Source of the DNA: Actinoplanes couchii
GTDB taxonomy: Bacteria; Actinomycetota; Actinomycetes; Mycobacteriales; Micromonosporaceae
Assembly: GCF_016862075.1 (NCBI RefSeq)
Contig: NZ_BOMG01000057.1
Location: 217,873 to 281,872 of the forward strand
DNA length: 64,000 bases
Reading direction: 5' to 3'
The notes below the pieces were generated by a model. It saw nothing but the letters and a program-made list of their open reading frames with translations, was not told the origin of the DNA and did no database searches. The translations under genes and the position numbers were made by a program. Positions 26,318 to 34,498 of the stretch are shown here, in pieces; position 1 is the stretch's first letter, and every line of letters begins with the position of its first letter.

Positions 26318-27331
26318 CTACCGCCCTTTCAGGTGGCTGAGTGCGGGCGCGATGTCGCCGGCGAACAGTTCGAGGCTGGCCCGCTGCTGTTTCTCGGTGA
26401 GGCCTTCGGTGTCGGCGCTGAGGTGGGTGATCTCGTGGCCGAACCGCTCGTGGTAGCGGTGCACCTTGTCGATGATCTGCTGCGGGCTGCCGACCAGGAT
26501 CGAGCTGCGTTCGACGGCGTCCTCGACGGTCGGGAAGACCGGCTCGACCCCGACCTTGCGGAACGCGTCGAGCCGCGCCTCGTAGACGGGGCGATAGACG
26601 TCAAGGGCCTCCTGCGACGTACGGGCGGCGTAGAACCCGGCACTGCCCGCCCCGATCCGGATCGCCGCCGGATCATGACCGTGGAAGGCCCAGCGTTCCC
26701 GGTAGTAGTCGATCAGTTCGGCGTACGGTTCGATCGGGTTGGTGACGTTGGCGGAGAAGAGCGGGTCGCCGTAGGAGGCGGCGAGGTCCACCGACGCCTT
26801 GCTGGTGGCGCTGCCGTGCCAGACGGTGATCGGGTTCTGCAGCGGCCGGGGCCAGGTCTCGGCGTCGGTCAGCGACGGCCGGTACTTGCCCTGCCAGGTG
26901 ACCTTCTCCTCCCGCCACAACCGGCGGAACAGGTCGTAGCTCTCCCGCAGCCGGTCCCACTGGTCGTCGACGGTCACGTGGAACAACTGCGCCTGGGCGG
27001 CCCCGTTGCCCTTGCCGATCATCAGCTCGAGGCGCCCGCCGGAGAGGTTGTCCAGCGTCGCGTAGTCCTCGAACGCACGGACCGGGTCCAGCAGGCTGAG
27101 CGTGGTCACCCCGGTGAACAGCTTGATCGTCGACGTCTTCGCGGCGATGTGGCTGAGCACCACCGGCGGCGACGAGGACAGGAACGGCCGCTCGTGCCGC
27201 TCCCCCACCGCGAACCCGTGGAAGCCGAGCTCCTCGCCGAGGACCGCGGCGTCGACGACCTCCCGCAGCCGCTGCTCGGGGGTCTTCGACCGGTCGATGT
27301 ACGTGATCAGGCTGAGCAGCAGGAACTTCAC
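26318..27331 (-). CDS. Luciferase-like (LLM) flavin monooxygenase 2
   Basis: A 337-aa luciferase-like enzyme. GTG 27331 overlaps the stop of the previous gene (GTGA) and gives the expected first strand KFLLLSLITY. FHGFAVGERHERPFLSSSPP, LFTGVTTLSLLDPVR and GRLELMIGKGNG are the family flavin-site segments. The reaction is probably flavin-dependent oxygenation of a small molecule taken up by the operon's transporter. Confidence 0.87.
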   Translation of the reverse strand: MKFLLLSLITYIDRSKTPEQRLREVVDAAVLGEELGFHGFAVGERHERPFLSSSPPVVLSHIAAKTSTIKLFTGVTTLSLLDPVRAFEDYATLDNLSGGRLELMIGKGNGAAQAQLFHVTVDDQWDRLRESYDLFRRLWREEKVTWQGKYRPSLTDAETWPRPLQNPITVWHGSATSKASVDLAASYGDPLFSANVTNPIEPYAELIDYYRERWAFHGHDPAAIRIGAGSAGFYAARTSQEALDVYRPVYEARLDAFRKVGVEPVFPTVEDAVERSSILVGSPQQIIDKVHRYHERFGHEITHLSADTEGLTEKQQRASLELFAGDIAPALSHLKGR

Positions 27332-28596
27332 GACAGGCCCAGGTTCTGCCGCAGGGTGGCGCCGGAATACTCGGTCCGGAACACGCCGCGTTCCTGCAGC
27401 AGCGGGACCACCTGGTCCACGAAGTCGTCCAGCCCGGCCGGGGTCAGGTGCGAGACCAGGATGAACCCGTCGCACGCGTCGGTCTGCACGTATTCGTTCA
27501 GCTGCTCGGCGACCCGGTCGGCGGTGCCGATGAAGTTCTGCCGCCCGGTGACCTCGATGATCAGGTCACGGATCGAGAGGTTCTTCGCCTCGGCCCGGGC
27601 CCGCCACTCGTTGGCGGTTTTGATCCGGTCCGGGTACATGCCGGCCCGGCCCTTGATGATGGTGTCGTCCTCGTCCAGCACCGGGTCGATCGCCGGCAGC
27701 GGGCCCTCGGCGTCGTAGCCGGACAGATCGGTGTTCCACAGCTGTTCCAGCAGCAGGATCGCGGTCTGCGGGCTGACCTGCTGACGCCGGATGTGGTGGG
27801 CCTTCTCCTGAGCGTCGGCGTCACTGTCGCCGAGCACGTAGGACACCCCCGGAATGATCTTCAGGTCGTTCTCGGCCCGGCTGTACTTCGCCAGGCGGTC
27901 CTTGACGTCGCGGTAGAAGATCCGGGCGTCGTCGATCTGGTGGTGCCGGGAGAAGATCGCGTCGGAGTGCTGAGCGGCCAGTTCCCGGCCGGCGTCGGAG
28001 TCACCGGCCTGCAGGATCACCGGGTGGCCCTGCGGGCTGCGCGGGACACCGAAGCGGCCCTTGATGTCGAACTGGCTGTTCCGGATCGCGAAGTCGCCGC
28101 CGTCGGTGTCCCACAGGGCGCGGGCGGTCCGGATGAACTCGGCGGCGCGCACGTACCGGTCGGCGTGGTCCAGGAAACCGCCGCGCCGGAAGTTCTCGCC
28201 GAAGAACGCGCCCGGCGAGGTGACCACGTTCCACGCGGCCCGGCCGTTCGACAGGTGGTCCAGGGTGGCCAGCTGGCGGGCCAGTTCGTAGGGCTCGTGC
28301 CAGGTGGCGTTCAGGGTTCCGGCCAGACCCAGGTGGGTGGTGACCGCGGCCAGGGCGGTCAGCACGGTCAGGGTGTCCGGGCGGCCGACGACGTCCAGGT
28401 CGTGGATCAGGCCGCGCTGTTCCCGCAGGCGCAGGCCCTCGGCGAGGAAGAAGAAGTCGAACAGGCCGCGTTCGGCGGTCTTCGCGAGGTACTCGAAGGA
28501 GTCGAAGTCGATCTGGCTGCCGGCCCGTGGGTCGCTCCAGACGGTGGTGTTGTTCACGCCGGGGAAGTGCGCGGCGAGGATGATCTGCTTAGGCAA
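27328..28596 (-). CDS. NtaA/DszA-type FMN monooxygenase
   Basis: A 422-aa monooxygenase of the NtaA/SnaA/SoxA/DszA family. Typical segments are IILAAHFPGVNNTTVWSDP, GLFDFFFLAEGLRLREQ, YELARQLATLDHLSNGR and AAWNVVTSPG. Members oxidise nitrilotriacetate, dibenzothiophene sulfone or other organosulfur compounds with FMNH2 from a separate reductase. No flavin reductase gene is present in the window, so one must act in trans. It overlaps both neighbours by a few bases. Confidence 0.92.
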   Translation of the reverse strand: MPKQIILAAHFPGVNNTTVWSDPRAGSQIDFDSFEYLAKTAERGLFDFFFLAEGLRLREQRGLIHDLDVVGRPDTLTVLTALAAVTTHLGLAGTLNATWHEPYELARQLATLDHLSNGRAAWNVVTSPGAFFGENFRRGGFLDHADRYVRAAEFIRTARALWDTDGGDFAIRNSQFDIKGRFGVPRSPQGHPVILQAGDSDAGRELAAQHSDAIFSRHHQIDDARIFYRDVKDRLAKYSRAENDLKIIPGVSYVLGDSDADAQEKAHHIRRQQVSPQTAILLLEQLWNTDLSGYDAEGPLPAIDPVLDEDDTIIKGRAGMYPDRIKTANEWRARAEAKNLSIRDLIIEVTGRQNFIGTADRVAEQLNEYVQTDACDGFILVSHLTPAGLDDFVDQVVPLLQERGVFRTEYSGATLRQNLGLS

Positions 28597-29458
28597 CGGA
28601 CGCCTCCCGGGCGTAGCGGTTCACGGCGACGGGCAGGCCGAGCCGTGCCCGGAGGGTCTTCTGAGCGGATGGTTGGAAGAGCCCACGCCGTTGCAGCTCC
28701 ACCACCAGATCCGAGATATCGGGAACTTCGGATACCCGCACACCGTCCACACCGGAAATCTCCGACCATGTCTGAATCTGATCGGCGGACGCTCCCGGAA
28801 GGTCGACGAAGACCTTCCGGCCCGGTTCGATCCGGCGGACGGCATCCGGATCGGGCTCCACGAAGAGGAGATCGGCATCCACCTCATCGGCGGCGAGGGC
28901 GGCGACGACCGGCTGTCCCTGCGGCGACCTAGGCACGATCGACGGCCCCTTGACCGCGAAGTGCTCCCCCACGAAGTCGATGTAATGGAGTTTCGAACGG
29001 TCGATGAACCGCCCGGTGGCGACGTCCTTGATGATCGCGTCGTCCTCCCAGCTGTCCCAGAGCCGCCGCACCACCTCGACGGCGTCGTTCGCCTCGGCGA
29101 TCAGTTCGGCGGGTTTCACCACACCCCGCCGCCCGAGCAGGTCCGCCTCAGCCGGATCGGTGGACACCCGCACCTGCCAGCCGGCCCGCCCCTTGCTGAT
29201 GTGGTCGAGGGTGGCCAGAGCGGTCGACAGGTGGAACGGCTCGGTGTGCGTGGTGGTGGCCACCGGCACCAGGCCGACATGCCGGGTGACCGGGGCGACC
29301 AGGGCGGCGACCTGCACGGCGTCCGGCCCGTGCCGCCCGAACGCGTCGTCGAACGTGGCCAGGTCCAGCCCCAGGTCGTCGGCCTGCCGGACCTGGTCGA
29401 TCCAGTGCCGGGAGTCGAACGAGCCGCCGGTCAGGGCGACCGCGAGACGCAACGTCAT
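28589..29458 (-). CDS. Luciferase-like (LLM) flavin monooxygenase 4
   Basis: A 289-aa member, shorter than the NtaA-type neighbour. It starts MTLRLAVALTGGSFDSRHWI and carries LDLATFDDAFGRHG, HTEPFHLSTALATLDHISKG and AGWQVRVST, like the N-terminal part of NtaA-type enzymes. The C-terminal barrel strands are compressed, with a short DLLFVEPDPDAVRRIEPG segment. It overlaps the ATPase stop (ATGA) upstream and the NtaA-type gene downstream. It may work as a subunit or a stand-alone enzyme. Confidence 0.82.
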   Translation of the reverse strand: MTLRLAVALTGGSFDSRHWIDQVRQADDLGLDLATFDDAFGRHGPDAVQVAALVAPVTRHVGLVPVATTTHTEPFHLSTALATLDHISKGRAGWQVRVSTDPAEADLLGRRGVVKPAELIAEANDAVEVVRRLWDSWEDDAIIKDVATGRFIDRSKLHYIDFVGEHFAVKGPSIVPRSPQGQPVVAALAADEVDADLLFVEPDPDAVRRIEPGRKVFVDLPGASADQIQTWSEISGVDGVRVSEVPDISDLVVELQRRGLFQPSAQKTLRARLGLPVAVNRYAREASVA

Positions 29459-30987
29459 GACGTGACCTCCAATGTGGGCACCGCGTCCAGCAGTGCCCGG
29501 GTGTACTCGTGGCCGGCGTGGTCGAAGACGGCGCGGACCGGGCCCTGTTCGACGACGCGGCCGTCGTGCATGACCAGGACCCGGTCGGCGATGTCGCGGA
29601 TCACGCCGAGGTCGTGGGAGATGAAGAGCAGGGCGGTGCCGTCGTCCTCGCGGATCCTGGCGAGCAGGTCGAGGACCTGGGCCTGCACCGACACGTCGAG
29701 GGCGGAGACCGGTTCGTCGCAGATGATCAGGCTGGGCCGGGGTGCGATGGCGCGGGCGATCGCGACCCGCTGACGCTGGCCGCCGGACAGCTGCCGCGGG
29801 TAGCGGTCCAAGTATTCCGGGCCGAGCCCGACCCGGTCCAGGATCGGTTCCGGGTCGGCGCCCTTGGGCAGGGCCTCGCCGACGATGCGGCGCACGGTCC
29901 AGCGCGGATCGAAAGCGGACAGCGGGTCCTGGGCGATCAGCTGCAGCCGCCGCCGGATCGGGCGCCGGGCCCGCTCCGGGATGCCGCTGAACTCACTTCC
30001 TTCGAAACGGACGTGCCCGGACGTCGGGTCGGTGAGCCCGAACAGCAGCTGGGCGACCGTCGACTTGCCGGATCCGGATTCGCCGACCAGGCCGACGATC
30101 TCGCCGCGCCGGACGGTGAGACCGAAATCCTTGACGACGGTGCGGTCGCCGTACACCTTGCGCAGCGCGGTGGCCTCGGCCACGATCTCGCCGGGCTCGG
30201 CGGTGTTCTCCCGGCGGCGGCCGGTCGCGGCGGCGATCAATTGCCTGGTGTACGGGTGACCCGCCCCGGCCAGAATCGTGCGCGTGTCCCCGGACTCGAC
30301 GATCCGGCCGTCCTTCATCACCAGCACCCGGTCGGCGAGTTTCGACACCACCGCCAGGTCGTGGCTGATCAGCAGCAGGGTCTCGCCGGTGGCGCGGCGT
30401 TCGGCGAGCAGGGTGAGGATCTGGGCCTGGACGGTGGCGTCCAGGGCGGTGGTGGGTTCGTCGGCGATCAGCAGTTTCGGGCCGCCGGCGAGGGCCGAGG
30501 CGATCAGGGCGCGCTGCCGCAGCCCGCCGGAGAGCTGGTGCGGGTACTGCCGGGCCCGCCGTTCGGGTTCCGGCACGTGCACGGCGTCGAGCAGGTCGTG
30601 TACCCGGCGGGGCCGGTCCCGGCGGTCGCCGATGTCGTGGGTCCGCAGCACCTCGGTGATCTCGGCGCCGACGGTGCGCATCGGGTCGAGCGAGACCAGG
30701 GCGTCCTGCAGGATCAGCCCGGCGTACCGGCCGCGCAGCCGCCGCCAGTCGCGGGCGGCGAACCGGCTGACGTCGCGGCCGTCGACGGTGAACGTGTCGG
30801 CTTCGACGTGCGCTTGCGGACCGGCCAGTCCGACCAGGCTGCGGGCGGTGACGCTCTTGCCGGAGCCGCTCTCGCCGACCAGGGCGACACATTCGCCCTC
30901 CCGGATGTCGAAGCTGACCCCGCGGACCGCTTCCACCGATTTCTGCCCGAGGCGGAAGGTGACCCGCAGGTTCTGGACTTCGATCAC
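29455..30987 (-). CDS. Peptide-type ABC transporter, fused double ATPase
   Basis: A 510-aa fusion of two DppD/DppF-like ATPase domains in one chain. Domain 1 has GESGSGKSVTARSL, signature LSGGLRQRALIASAL and LLIADEPTTALDA; domain 2 has GESGSGKSTVAQLL, LSGGQRQRVAIARAI and LIICDEPVSALDVS. GTG 30987 overlaps the permease stop (GTGA). It drives import with the two permeases and binding protein upstream. Fused DppDF forms are common in actinobacteria. Confidence 0.94.
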   Translation of the reverse strand: MIEVQNLRVTFRLGQKSVEAVRGVSFDIREGECVALVGESGSGKSVTARSLVGLAGPQAHVEADTFTVDGRDVSRFAARDWRRLRGRYAGLILQDALVSLDPMRTVGAEITEVLRTHDIGDRRDRPRRVHDLLDAVHVPEPERRARQYPHQLSGGLRQRALIASALAGGPKLLIADEPTTALDATVQAQILTLLAERRATGETLLLISHDLAVVSKLADRVLVMKDGRIVESGDTRTILAGAGHPYTRQLIAAATGRRRENTAEPGEIVAEATALRKVYGDRTVVKDFGLTVRRGEIVGLVGESGSGKSTVAQLLFGLTDPTSGHVRFEGSEFSGIPERARRPIRRRLQLIAQDPLSAFDPRWTVRRIVGEALPKGADPEPILDRVGLGPEYLDRYPRQLSGGQRQRVAIARAIAPRPSLIICDEPVSALDVSVQAQVLDLLARIREDDGTALLFISHDLGVIRDIADRVLVMHDGRVVEQGPVRAVFDHAGHEYTRALLDAVPTLEVTS

Positions 30988-31832
30988 TGGTGCCGCCCTT
31001 CGAACCGGCCCTGGAGATGACGGCCGATCACGGTGAGAGAGATGACGGTGGCGGTCACGGCGGCTCCCGGGAGCACCGATGCCCACCAGGCGATGTGCAG
31101 GTAGCCGCGGCCCTCGGAGAGCATCGCGCCCCACTCCGGGGACGGCGGCTGCGGCCCGAGGCCGAGGAAACTGAGGCCGGCCGCGATCAGGACGGCCTCG
31201 CCGAGCCCGATCATCGCCAGGACCGGGATCGGGCCGAGCACGTTGGGCAGCACGTGCCGCAGCACCAGGCGGGTGCGCGACGCTCCGAACGCGACGGCGT
31301 GGGTGACGTACGGCGCCTGCCGCACGACCAGGGTCTGGGCCCGCACCACCCGGGCGTAGTGCGGCAGGGTGGCGATGCCGATCGCCACGATCAGGCTGGT
31401 GGTCCCGGTGCCGGCGATCGCGATGAACAGCAGGGCGAGCAGGACCAGCGGGAACGCGGCGAGCGCGTCGAAACCGCGGCTGAGGGCCTCGTCGGCGTAC
31501 CGGTGGGTGAGCCCGGCGAGCAGCCCGAGCAGGATCCCGGCGCCGACGGCGATGACGGTGGCGGCGACCCCGATGCTCAGCGAGTGCCGGGCGCCGTGCA
31601 CCACCCGGCCGAAGACGTCGCGGCCGAGCTGGTCGGTGCCGAACCAGTGCGCGGCCGACGGCGCCTGCAGGACGTGCAGCGGGTCGGCGGCGAGCGGGTC
31701 GCCGGCGAACAGGGCCGGCCAGGCCACCGCGGTGCCGACCAGGGCGAGCACGATCAGGGCGGCGGCGATGCCGGGGCGGGGCCGCCGCAGGGTCAGCCTT
31801 CGGCTCTCCGGCCGGGGCAGGGCTATGGTCAT
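30984..31832 (-). CDS. Peptide-type ABC permease (DppC-like)
   Basis: A 282-aa DppC-type permease starting MTIALPRPESRR at ATG 31832. HWFGTDQLGRDVFGRVVHGAR is the family hallmark before the core helices, and the EAA loop reads THAVAFGASRTRLVLRHVLP. It pairs with the DppB-like permease just upstream (5-bp gap). The upstream extension of the open frame is antisense-like and not used. Confidence 0.93.
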   Translation of the reverse strand: MTIALPRPESRRLTLRRPRPGIAAALIVLALVGTAVAWPALFAGDPLAADPLHVLQAPSAAHWFGTDQLGRDVFGRVVHGARHSLSIGVAATVIAVGAGILLGLLAGLTHRYADEALSRGFDALAAFPLVLLALLFIAIAGTGTTSLIVAIGIATLPHYARVVRAQTLVVRQAPYVTHAVAFGASRTRLVLRHVLPNVLGPIPVLAMIGLGEAVLIAAGLSFLGLGPQPPSPEWGAMLSEGRGYLHIAWWASVLPGAAVTATVISLTVIGRHLQGRFEGRHQ

Positions 31833-31837
31833 CGTGC

Positions 31838-32752
31838 TCAGCTCCTTCGCAGGCGCGGGTCGATGAGCAGGTAGGCCAGGTCGGCCAGGGTGTTGATGAC
31901 GACGAACGCGGCGGCCGCGAGGACCACCACGGCGAGCACGACGGGCATGTCGCCGTTGCCGACCGCCTGCAGGGTGACCTGGCCCAGGCCGGGCCGACCG
32001 AAGACCTGCTCGATGATCACCGCGCCGCCGATCAGGACGCCGGTGAGCCAGCCGAGCAGGGTGACCGCCGGGATCAGCGCGTGCCGCAGGGCGTGCCGGA
32101 TCAGGACCGCCCGTTCCGTCAGGCCGCGGGAGCGGGCGGTGACCGCGAACGGTTCGTCCAGGGCCCGGTCCAGGCCGTCGCGCAGCACCTGGGACAGCAC
32201 CCCGGCGATCGGCAGGCCGAGGGTGACCGCCGGCAGCGCCAGCGCGGCCCAGCCCTGATCGCCTGCGACCGGGAACCAGCCGAGCCGGAACGAGAAGACG
32301 CTGAGCAGCACGATCCCGCTCAGGAACGGCGGGGTGGACACCAGCATCAGCTCGGCGGTGGAGCTGACCCGGCGCACCCACCGGTGCCGGGTGGTGACCG
32401 CCAGGACCAGGGCCAGGACCACCCCGATCACGGCGGCGGCCAGGGCCAGCTGGACGGTCGGCAGGATCTGCTCGCCGATCACCTCACCGACCGGGCGCTG
32501 CAGCAGGTAGGAGCGGCCCAGGTCGCCCCGGGCGGCGCGCAGCAGGTAGTCCAGGTACTGCACGATCGCGGGCCGGTCCAGGTTCCATTCGGCGATGATC
32601 TGGGCCCGGATCTGCGGGGTGTCGGCGCCGTCGCCGATGATGGCGTCGACGATGTCGCCGGGGGCGGCCAGCAGCGCGAGGTACGCCGCCGTGGCCGCCG
32701 CCCAGAGGACGACGACTCCGGCGGCGACCCGCCGGGCGACCGCCTTGATCAC
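31838..32752 (-). CDS. Peptide-type ABC permease (DppB-like)
   Basis: A 304-aa DppB-type permease. The first helix is followed by PGDIVDAIIGDGAD, then LDRPAIVQYLDYLLRAARGD LGRS-like sequence typical of the family, and an EAA loop VTARSRGLTERAVLIRHALRH. GTG 32752 overlaps the binding-protein stop (GTGA). It forms the channel with the DppC-like subunit. Confidence 0.93.
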   Translation of the reverse strand: MIKAVARRVAAGVVVLWAAATAAYLALLAAPGDIVDAIIGDGADTPQIRAQIIAEWNLDRPAIVQYLDYLLRAARGDLGRSYLLQRPVGEVIGEQILPTVQLALAAAVIGVVLALVLAVTTRHRWVRRVSSTAELMLVSTPPFLSGIVLLSVFSFRLGWFPVAGDQGWAALALPAVTLGLPIAGVLSQVLRDGLDRALDEPFAVTARSRGLTERAVLIRHALRHALIPAVTLLGWLTGVLIGGAVIIEQVFGRPGLGQVTLQAVGNGDMPVVLAVVVLAAAAFVVINTLADLAYLLIDPRLRRS

Positions 32753-34389
32753 TTGCCGAGCCAGATGTCGTAGGCGCTGCCCGGGACACCGGCTGTCGGT
32801 TCGAACCCGGCACCGCCGACCTTCACACTGGCGGCGAGCTGGTCGGCCGGGGCGTAGAGCGGCAGCACCAGCGCCTGGTCGGTGATCACGAACTTCTGGA
32901 CCTGCCGGTACGCCTCGGTCCGCTTCGCCTGGTCGCCGCTGGCCTGGCCCTGTTCGATGGCGGTGTCCAGCGCCGGGTCCTTCACCCCGATCCGGTTGAT
33001 CGCGCCGCCGGAGTGCAGCAGCAGGCCGAGGGCGGCGCCGGCGTCGGTGTCGGCGCGGGAGTTGTCGAACACCTCGTAGGCGCCGTCGGCCAGGGCCTGG
33101 GTGGCGGTGCCCTGGTCGACCAGGGCCACGTTCAGGTCGATGCCGGCGCTCTGCTTGACCGCGGCCTGCACGGCCTGGGCGAGCACGTCCCGGCGGTCCC
33201 GGACGAACGGGGCGCTCTGCACCAGACGTACCGTCAATCGTCTGCCGTCCTTGACCCTGAACCCTTCGGCGTCCCGGGCGGTCCAGCCGGCCTCGTCCAA
33301 CAACCGGTTGGCCTCGGCGGCATCGCCGCCGTAGGTCTTCTCCAGGGACTTGTCGTAGAACGGGCTGGTCGGCCCGATCACGCTCCACGCCCGGGTGGCG
33401 GTGCCCCGGTAGACGCCGTCGAGCACGGCGTCGACGTCGACGGCCTCGCGGAACGCCTGCCGCACCCGCAGGTCGTCGAAGGGCGCGTTGGCGCTGTTGA
33501 GGTAGTACGAGTACGCCGACCCGGAGTTGAGCCCCCGGGACAGGGTGAGCTGAGGGTTCGCGGTGATCAGGGCCTCGTCGGTGGCGGGCACGCCCTCGAC
33601 GATCTGGACCTGGCCGGAGGTGAGCGCACCGACCCGCACCGACGACTCCTTCAGGAACCGGTAGGTGATGTCGTCCAGATAGGCCGGTCCCTGGTGTTTC
33701 GCGGTGGACGGCGCCCAGTTGTACCGCGGGTTCCGGACGAAGTGCACCTCCTGCCCGGCGGTGTAGCGGTCCAGCACGAACGGGCCGGTGCCGGCCAGCT
33801 CGGGGCCGCCGGCCTTGAGGTTCTTCGCCTCCTTCAGCGACTTCGGGGAGATCTGCGCGCCCTGCGGGGTGGAGAGGAAGTCCAGCAGCAGCACGTCCGG
33901 CTGCTTCAGGTGGAAGGCGACGGTGGCCGGGTCGACGACCTCGACCTTGTCCAGATAGCGCAGCTGGACGGCGAGCACGCCCGGGTTGTAGCCCTCGACG
34001 AGGAACTGGTCGATGTTGGCCTTGACCGCGGCGGCGTCGAACTTCTCGCCGTCACTGAACGTGACGTCGGTGCGCAGTTTGAACGTGTAGGTCTTCCCAT
34101 CGGACGAGACGTCGTAACCGGTGGCGAGCCACGGCACGTAACCGCCCTGACCGTCGTGGGTCAGCAGCGCCTCGAAGGTGTTCCAGACCAGCAGGCGGGC
34201 CTTGGCCTGGGCGTACTGATGCGGGTTGAAGGTGATCGGTTCGGTTTCGACCGCCCAGGTCAGCGAGCCTCCGCTGACCGGCTGACCGGCGTCGGGCACT
34301 CCGGCCGCACCGGAGCTCGCAGGGGAACAGGCGGAGGTGAGGGCGAGAGCGAGAACGGTGATGACGACTGCCGGCCGGATACGGCGCAT
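32749..34389 (-). CDS. Peptide-type ABC substrate-binding lipoprotein
   Basis: A 546-aa family-5 solute-binding protein. MRRIRPAVVITVLALALTSA leads to lipobox TSAC. Family features are WAVETEPITFNPHQYAQ, YDVSSDGKTYTFKLRTDVTF and the FREAVDVDAV region. ATG 34389 has a GGAGGAA site just upstream. It heads the transporter and monooxygenase operon and has a perfect palindrome 23-43 nt upstream. With monooxygenases downstream, the ligand is more likely an organosulfur or other oxidisable compound than a peptide; this is inference. Confidence 0.92.
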   Translation of the reverse strand: MRRIRPAVVITVLALALTSACSPASSGAAGVPDAGQPVSGGSLTWAVETEPITFNPHQYAQAKARLLVWNTFEALLTHDGQGGYVPWLATGYDVSSDGKTYTFKLRTDVTFSDGEKFDAAAVKANIDQFLVEGYNPGVLAVQLRYLDKVEVVDPATVAFHLKQPDVLLLDFLSTPQGAQISPKSLKEAKNLKAGGPELAGTGPFVLDRYTAGQEVHFVRNPRYNWAPSTAKHQGPAYLDDITYRFLKESSVRVGALTSGQVQIVEGVPATDEALITANPQLTLSRGLNSGSAYSYYLNSANAPFDDLRVRQAFREAVDVDAVLDGVYRGTATRAWSVIGPTSPFYDKSLEKTYGGDAAEANRLLDEAGWTARDAEGFRVKDGRRLTVRLVQSAPFVRDRRDVLAQAVQAAVKQSAGIDLNVALVDQGTATQALADGAYEVFDNSRADTDAGAALGLLLHSGGAINRIGVKDPALDTAIEQGQASGDQAKRTEAYRQVQKFVITDQALVLPLYAPADQLAASVKVGGAGFEPTAGVPGSAYDIWLGK

Positions 34390-34411
34390 GAGTGGTTCCT
34401 CCTCTCCACCA

Positions 34412-34432
34412 TTCCTATAGTTCCGATAGGAA
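34412..34432 (-). promoter_or_regulatory. Palindromic operator TTCCTAT-N7-ATAGGAA
   Basis: A perfect 7+7+7 inverted repeat in the leader of the peptide-type ABC operon. The same arrangement occurs before the sulfonate operon at 9499-9519. The arms resemble sites of Rrf2/CymR-type sulfur regulators in style, but no such regulator gene lies in the window. Confidence 0.65.
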
Positions 34433-34498
34433 ATTGGCAAGAGGCTGAGATCCCGGACACGCCAAGTTCTCGATCAGCATCTGAACCATCCCGGCACG

